In this document: one piece after another, positions 59,783-64,000 of the stretch
Layout of the letters: each line of letters opens with the position of its first letter
Numbering within the stretch: the first letter of the stretch is position 1
Assembly (NCBI RefSeq): GCF_014217565.1
Contig: NZ_CP043661.1
Span: 7,192,001-7,256,000, forward strand
Length of the DNA stretch: 64,000 nucleotides
Origin: Kribbella qitaiheensis
Lineage (GTDB): Bacteria; Actinomycetota; Actinomycetes; Propionibacteriales; Kribbellaceae
Direction: 5' to 3'
Program-made: the position numbers and the translations under genes
The notes under the pieces: model-generated
What the model was told of the DNA's origin: nothing
The model's input: only the letters and a program-made list of their open reading frames with translations
Databases searched by the model: none

Positions 59783-60961
59783 TCAGGCGAGCAGTCGAAG
59801 CGCGGTGAGTGCGTAGGTGCGGGCGGCGACCAGGAGTTCGGCGACGGCGACGGACTCGTCGGGGCGGTGGGCCTGGTCGGTCACCGAACCGGGGCCCAGG
59901 ACAACCACCGGTACGCCGAGGTCGCGCGCGATGAAGCCGCCGTCGCAGGCCGCGGTCCAACCGCCCAGCGGAAGGCCCGGGCCACCCGCGTCGCCAAGGG
60001 ACGCATCGGTCACCTTCACCAGCTCGGCCGATGGAGCTGTCTCGAAAGCAGGCATCTCCATCGGCATCTCGAGCTCGAAGGTCAACCCGCGCTCGCCAAG
60101 CCCGAGCCCCTCGACGCGGCTCCGCAACTCAGCGAGTACGACGTCAGGCGACTCGCCAGGGAGCAACCTGCGGTCCGCGACCACCACGCACTCGGCCGGG
60201 ACGATCGAGCCACCGGTGCCACCGTCGATCTGCCCGACGCTCCAGGTCGCCGGCCCGAGCAGAGGATGCGGCGAGGCGGCCAACGACTTGTGCAGGCGTT
60301 CGATCTCGGCGACCACCGCGGCCGCGCCGTAGATCGCGTTGGCGCCACCGTCCGGATTGCCGGCGTGGCTGGCCCGGCCGTGGATCGCGACCCGCAGGTA
60401 CGAGTCGCCGCGGGCGCCGATGATGGTCTGCAGGTCCGTCGGCTCGGCGGTGATGCACCCCAGGAACGCGCGATCGACCGATTCGACGTACGAGCGGATG
60501 CCCTTGCCGGTCTCCTCCTCGTCCACGAGGGCGGCGAGCTCGACCGGGCCGCTCAGCTCAACGCCGCGCAGGGCAGCCATCGCAACGAGTGCCGCGGCCA
60601 CCCCGCCCTTCATGTCCGACGCGCCGCGCCCGTAGATCCGGCCGTCGACGAGCTCGCCGCCGAAGGGATCCTTGGTCCAGCCGGCACCGATCGGTACGAC
60701 GTCCGTGTGCCCGAGGAGCAGGAGTCCAGGACCGTCGCCGCCGGCCAGTGCGACCGACAAATTGTCCCGGCCCGGCTCGACCCGGGAGGCGGTCATGTCG
60801 AGGCCGAGCTCGATCGCGGCGGCGCTCAGAGCGGCCACCGTCGCGGCCTCGTCGCCGGGCGGGTTCTGACCAGTTGCCCGGAGCAACGACTGCGTAGTAC
60901 GGACCAGCAGGTCCTCGTCGATCCGGTCGAGTACGGCCTGTTCGGTGCCGGAAAGACTCAC
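59783..60961 (-). CDS. M20-family metallopeptidase (ArgE/DapE-like)
   Basis: 392 residues from GTG at 60961, with AAGGGA upstream. Di-zinc site residues are in place: LLLLGHTDVVP (His-Asp), YGRGASDMKGGVAA (bridging Asp), VDEEETGKG (catalytic and metal Glu), ITAEPTDL, and the late His in TDQAHRPDES. The dimerisation/lid insert starts at AIHGRASHAGNPDGG. It removes an acyl or amino-acid group from a small peptide or N-acyl amino acid; the precise substrate is open. It is divergent from the 2-hydroxyacid dehydrogenase. Confidence 0.9.
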   Translation of the reverse strand: MSLSGTEQAVLDRIDEDLLVRTTQSLLRATGQNPPGDEAATVAALSAAAIELGLDMTASRVEPGRDNLSVALAGGDGPGLLLLGHTDVVPIGAGWTKDPFGGELVDGRIYGRGASDMKGGVAAALVAMAALRGVELSGPVELAALVDEEETGKGIRSYVESVDRAFLGCITAEPTDLQTIIGARGDSYLRVAIHGRASHAGNPDGGANAIYGAAAVVAEIERLHKSLAASPHPLLGPATWSVGQIDGGTGGSIVPAECVVVADRRLLPGESPDVVLAELRSRVEGLGLGERGLTFELEMPMEMPAFETAPSAELVKVTDASLGDAGGPGLPLGGWTAACDGGFIARDLGVPVVVLGPGSVTDQAHRPDESVAVAELLVAARTYALTALRLLA

Positions 60962-61100
60962 TGAGTTCCCTTCGCGAGGAGATCGACTGCGCGCCGTAGC
61001 CGGGTGACTCCCCTCGTGGATCCGGTCCGGTCCGGGGAGGTCAGTGTGACGGCGGTCGTGGTTGTTGACGATCCTACGGCCGAGTTTCTAGCCTCGAAGC

Positions 61101-62085
61101 GTGCCTCAGCCCTCGGAGCGTCCTGTCGTGGCGGTGCTCTGCGAGCGGGCGACGGACCGGCCGCCCGGCCTCTACGGACTCGCGGTGGACTTCCGGTACT
61201 GCGCTGCCGACGGCCTCGCCGACGCTGTCCGGGGTGCTCAAGGCCTGATGCTGTGGGACTTCTTCTCGACGGCGATCCGCGATGTCTGGTCCGAAGCCGA
61301 CGCGCTCGAGTGGATCCACGTCACCGCGGGCCGGGGTCGACACCCTGTTGTTCGACGAACTGCGCGACTCGCCCGTCGTGGTCACCAATGCGCAGGGAGT
61401 CTTCGACCGGCCGATCGCGGAGTACGTGCTCGGCGCCGTGATCGCGCAGGCCAAGGACAGCCGGCGTAGCTTCGAGCTTCAGCAGGACCACGTCTGGCGG
61501 CACCGCGAGACGAGGAGCATCCTCGATGCTCGCGCGCTGGTGGTCGGCACGGGCGCGATCGGCCGTGCGGTGGCCCGGCTGCTCCGCGCCGCCGGGCTCT
61601 CGGTCCGCGGCGTCGGCAGGGTCGCGCGCCAGGACGATCCCGACTTCGGTGATGTGATCGCCAGCTCTTCATTGGCCAGTGAAGTCGGCTGGTGCGATCA
61701 CCTGATCCTCGCCGCACCTCTGACGACCGCGACCCGCGGCCTGGTGAACGCCGACGTGCTCGCGGCGATGAAGCCCGGTGCTCATCTAGTAAATATTGCC
61801 CGCGGCCCCCTTGTGGACGAGGCGGCGCTCCTGGCCGCTTTGCTGGACGGCAAGCTCACGGCCACTCTCGACGTCTTCGACACCGAACCGCTGCCTGCGG
61901 ATCACGCATTGTGGACGGCGACGAACGTGACGATCACTGCGCACATGTCGGGTGACGTCATCGGCTGGCGGGAGACGCTGGGCGCGCAGTACGCCGCTAA
62001 TGTCCGCCGCTGGCTCGCGGGTGAACCACTGCTCAACGTGGTGGACAAGCAGCTCGGCGACATCCCTGGAGGAATGGCCATGTGA
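61101..62085 (+). pseudogene. D-2-hydroxyacid dehydrogenase, frameshifted
   Basis: GTG at 61101 opens PQPSERPVVAVLCERATDRP and runs to ALEWIHVTAG, then the frame breaks near 61326-61336 in GCGGGCCGGGG. The next frame resumes AGVDTLLFDELRDSPVVVTNAQG and continues through the NAD motif VVGTGAIGRAVARLLRAAG and HLVNIARGPLVDEAALLAALLDGKL, with the catalytic Arg, Glu (DVFDTEPLP) and a His-equivalent region (TITAHMSGD) present. Removing one base gives 327 residues, the family norm. It reduces or oxidises a 2-hydroxy acid with NAD(P). The frameshift is a +1 in a G-run, probably a sequencing error. Confidence 0.8.
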
Positions 62086-62291
62086 CTGAGGTGGATCCCG
62101 GGCTCGCGGATTCGCTGGAAGCGTTCAACGTGTTGTGGTTCTCGGGCGCCGCGGCATGCGGACGCGCTCGTACTGCGGGTCGGCCAGACGTGTCAGGCCG
62201 CGACGACTGGCGTCTCCGTCGACCTTCGTGGGGAGCGCGACAGGCAGGTTCATCACCGTCACGCGGCACAGGTGCGGGGGCCATCACCTAG
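62082..62291 (+). CDS. Small ORF of unknown function, coupled to the dehydrogenase
   Basis: GTG at 62082 overlaps the dehydrogenase stop (GTGA), which suggests translational coupling. The first 24 residues (TEVDPGLADSLEAFNVLWFS) look protein-like, but the rest of the 69 codons is Arg/Gly/Ser-rich and doubtful. If one base is dropped near 62148-62155, the frame reads HADALVLRVGQTCQAA and runs to 62331, over the end of the convergent SDR gene. It is either a small real protein, a frameshifted fragment, or chance. Confidence 0.25.
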   Translation: MTEVDPGLADSLEAFNVLWFSGAAACGRARTAGRPDVSGRDDWRLRRPSWGARQAGSSPSRGTGAGAIT

Positions 62292-63230
62292 CTACAGGCC
62301 TTCGCGGAAGCCCGTGCGCCAGCTGGAGTAGCCGGGTTCCCAGTCGAAGGTGTGCTTGGCGAGGGAGTTGTCGGCGCCGCGGATCTCGGTGAAGGCCCCG
62401 ACTCCGACGTCGCCGACCGCGAGCCGCGCCAGCCAGACCGGCAGGTGGCGGGGCGGCTTGGCGCCGAGGATCCGGGCGAACTCGGGCAGCCAGACCGACG
62501 CGGCGGCAGGGTCGTCGTCGGCGATCTGGTAGATGCCGGTCGCAGTACCTTCGATCGCCTTCACGGTGGCGTCGGCCGCGTCGTCGTAGTGGATGAACGA
62601 CCAGACCCCGGCTCCGTTGCCGACCATCGGGAGCTTGCGCCGGCGGATCATCTCCACCATCGAGCCGCCGGCGCCGATGTCGCCGGTCGGGCCGTAGAAG
62701 CTGGCATACCGCAGTACGACGCCTTCGATGCCTTCCACGCTGGTGACGCGCGACTCCAGGTAGCGCAGGGCGGCCATCGTCTGCTGGGCCGCCGCGACCG
62801 GGGTCTCCTCGAGCGGTGTGTCCTCGGTCTTCGTCGCGGAACCACCGTGCTGGAGGTTCCAGCCGGCGTACCCCTGGAACACCACCCGCCGTACGCCGGT
62901 CGCCTGGGCCGCGGCGAGCAGGTAGTCCGTGCCCTTGGTGCGCAGCTCGTTCGTCGTCGCGAAGCTCTGGTCGAACTTCTTGAAGTTGATGCCGCCCCTG
63001 AGTGCGGTCATCTGGTGGACCACCACCTCGGGCTCGGTCGAAGTGACGGCGGCCTTGACCGCCTCGGCGTCGAGCCCGTTCGCGATCACCACCCCCGCCC
63101 CGTGCGCCCGGACCGCGGCCGCACTCGACTCCGACCGGATCAACCCGGTCACCTCATGCCCGGCGGCCACCAGTTTCGGCACCAGTGACTGCCCGAGCCC
63201 GCCCGTCGCACCCGCAACCAGAATCTTCAT
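62292..63230 (-). CDS. NAD(P)-dependent epimerase/SDR (extended or atypical)
   Basis: 312 residues; ATG at 63230 with GGAGG nine bases upstream. Rossmann start ILVAGATGGLGQSLVPKL (GxxGxxG). The active-site Tyr-x3-Lys is not evident; the region VVFQGYAGWNLQH replaces the usual YG.SK, so it may be a non-canonical, NmrA-like or reductase form. Other conserved parts are GVVLRYASFYGP and a C-terminal FDWEPGYSSWRTGF of the nucleoside-diphosphate-sugar epimerase type. It is divergent from a TetR gene and probably controlled by it. Confidence 0.85.
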   Translation of the reverse strand: MKILVAGATGGLGQSLVPKLVAAGHEVTGLIRSESSAAAVRAHGAGVVIANGLDAEAVKAAVTSTEPEVVVHQMTALRGGINFKKFDQSFATTNELRTKGTDYLLAAAQATGVRRVVFQGYAGWNLQHGGSATKTEDTPLEETPVAAAQQTMAALRYLESRVTSVEGIEGVVLRYASFYGPTGDIGAGGSMVEMIRRRKLPMVGNGAGVWSFIHYDDAADATVKAIEGTATGIYQIADDDPAAASVWLPEFARILGAKPPRHLPVWLARLAVGDVGVGAFTEIRGADNSLAKHTFDWEPGYSSWRTGFREGL

Positions 63231-63329
63231 CTCTCTCGTCCTCCATCTCGGTGTCTACGACCCAGGGACACGTCGATCGGCGGCTTTGTGACTGTGACCC
63301 GCATCACTGAGGATCGCAAGGCAGCTCAG

Positions 63330-63367
63330 TTGACAGCGGTGCACTTGTGACTGTTCAATCAGTTACA
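63330..63367 (+). promoter_or_regulatory. Promoter and operator of the TetR gene opposite the SDR
   Basis: -35 TTGACA (63330-63335), 18-base spacer, -10 TTCAAT (63354-63359), which ends seven bases before the ATG. Inverted repeat TGTGACTG (63346-63353) / CAGTTACA (63360-63367), one mismatch, overlaps the -10. The same TTGTGACTGT also occurs at 63284-63293 nearer the SDR, a second likely binding site. Confidence 0.6.
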
Positions 63368-63948
63368 TGTCACCCCGAACCAGTCGCCCAACCGCTTCCC
63401 GGTCCAACGCCGAGGATCAGCGGGCGAACATCGTCGCCAAAGCGGTGGCTGCCTTCGCCCGGGCCGGCTATCACGCGACACCGGTCGCGGAGGTCGCCAA
63501 GGCAGCCGGGGTGTCGCCGGCGTACGTGTTCAGCCTCTTCGCCGGCAAGGTCGGACTCTTCGCCGCGACGGTCGACCGCTGCTATGAGCAGGTCGCGGAC
63601 ACGCTGGTCGCCGGGGGAGAGGCGGCAGGCCCGTTCGCCAAGCCGGACGAGGTGCTCGCCGCGATGACCGCCGCGTACGTCGAGCTGATCCGCGACCGGG
63701 ATCTGATCATGTTGCAGGTGCACGCTCAGAGTGCCTGCGACGTGCCCGAGATCCGGGCGGCCGTGCATCGCGGTGTCGCGCGGGTGGTGCGTGCCGTCTC
63801 GACCGTCTCCCGGGCGGACTCGGCCGCGGTCCAGCAGTTCCTGGCCTACGGGCAGTTGTGCCATCTGATCGTCCAGGCCGACCTGGGAGCCGTCGACGAG
63901 GACTGGGCCCACGTCGTCAGCGACGGCATCAGCCACCACCCGGGATAA
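63367..63948 (+). CDS. TetR-family regulator
   Basis: 193 residues from ATG at 63367. DNA-binding domain: IVAKAVAAFARAGYHATPV followed by AEVAKAAGVSPAYVFSLF. The C-terminal ligand domain is shorter than average but complete. No ribosome site is found and the promoter implies a leaderless mRNA. It is divergent from the SDR and likely represses it and itself. Confidence 0.88.
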   Translation: MSPRTSRPTASRSNAEDQRANIVAKAVAAFARAGYHATPVAEVAKAAGVSPAYVFSLFAGKVGLFAATVDRCYEQVADTLVAGGEAAGPFAKPDEVLAAMTAAYVELIRDRDLIMLQVHAQSACDVPEIRAAVHRGVARVVRAVSTVSRADSAAVQQFLAYGQLCHLIVQADLGAVDEDWAHVVSDGISHHPG

Positions 63949-63962
63949 GTAAGCCTTCCAGT

Positions 63963-63991
63963 GGCGCCGTCACGCCGACGGCGCCTTTTTT
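63963..63991 (+). terminator. Rho-independent terminator after the last TetR gene
   Basis: Perfect 9-bp stem GGCGCCGTC (63963-63971) / GACGGCGCC (63977-63985), loop ACGCC, followed directly by TTTTTT. It is the only classical intrinsic terminator in the window. Confidence 0.93.
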
Positions 63992-64000
63992 CGGATCAAG

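Overview
The window is GC-rich DNA with many GTG starts, dense overlapping operons (ATGA/GTGA junctions), leaderless-looking regulator genes and Cys-poor secreted proteins. This fits an actinomycete; the gene mix (PKD-propeller surface proteins, hexuronate catabolism, many TetR/LacI/MerR regulators) suggests Nocardioidaceae such as Kribbella. That placement is an inference from content, not a search result. No rRNA, tRNA or CRISPR array was seen.

Region 1 (1-13.4 kb) is a cell-surface polysaccharide locus. Two near-duplicate GH26-like secreted hydrolases (+ strand) converge on an eight-gene minus-strand operon in which neighbours share 1-4 bases. In order of transcription it encodes an O-antigen ligase/polymerase-like protein, an aminoglycoside-phosphotransferase-like kinase, a PAPS-dependent sulfotransferase, a Wzz-like chain-length protein, a GT2 glycosyltransferase, a second Wzz-like protein with a degenerate kinase domain (frameshifted), a Wzx-like flippase and an RCC1-repeat lipoprotein.

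Region 2 (13.6-27.8 kb) holds four tandem paralogous secreted proteins built from an N-terminal beta-propeller-like region, a second repeat region, 3, 2, 1 and 1 PKD domains, and a shared C-terminal domain. The second copy has gained a malectin-like domain. A concanavalin/LamG-like lipoprotein follows.

Region 3 (27.8-32.7 kb) is a minus-strand operon for APS kinase (makes PAPS), a TauE/SafE sulfur-anion permease and a CDP-glycerol glycerophosphotransferase-like enzyme. Next to it lies an IS701-like transposase remnant fused to a beheaded histidine phosphatase. Regions 1 and 3 together suggest that the cell makes a sulfated surface glycan.

Region 4 (32.8-46.9 kb) is a full hexuronate pathway: uxaC is divergent from lacI - ABC importer - manD - kdgK - uxuB, giving glucuronate > fructuronate > mannonate > KDG > KDPG. 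Two LacI-type operators with identical arms lie in the divergent gap. A secreted beta-helix protein (possible polysaccharide lyase or epimerase) and a frameshifted GT4 follow.

Region 5 (47-64 kb) is mixed metabolism and regulation: nadA, an FAD oxidoreductase, a Nudix hydrolase, glycerate kinase (frameshifted), erpA, an MFS exporter with divergent TetR, an amidase-MerR pair, TetR-VOC, GNAT, a conserved hypothetical, an M20 peptidase, a 2-hydroxyacid dehydrogenase (frameshifted), and an SDR with divergent TetR.

Two short inverted-repeat elements bounded by CTAG sit exactly on neighbouring TAG stop codons. Four genes carry single-base +1 frameshifts, each in a GC-rich run, so sequence quality should be checked before they are called pseudogenes. 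Tandem repeats have expanded inside or beside several genes (cysC, kdgK, uxuB, and the gap after the beta-helix gene).
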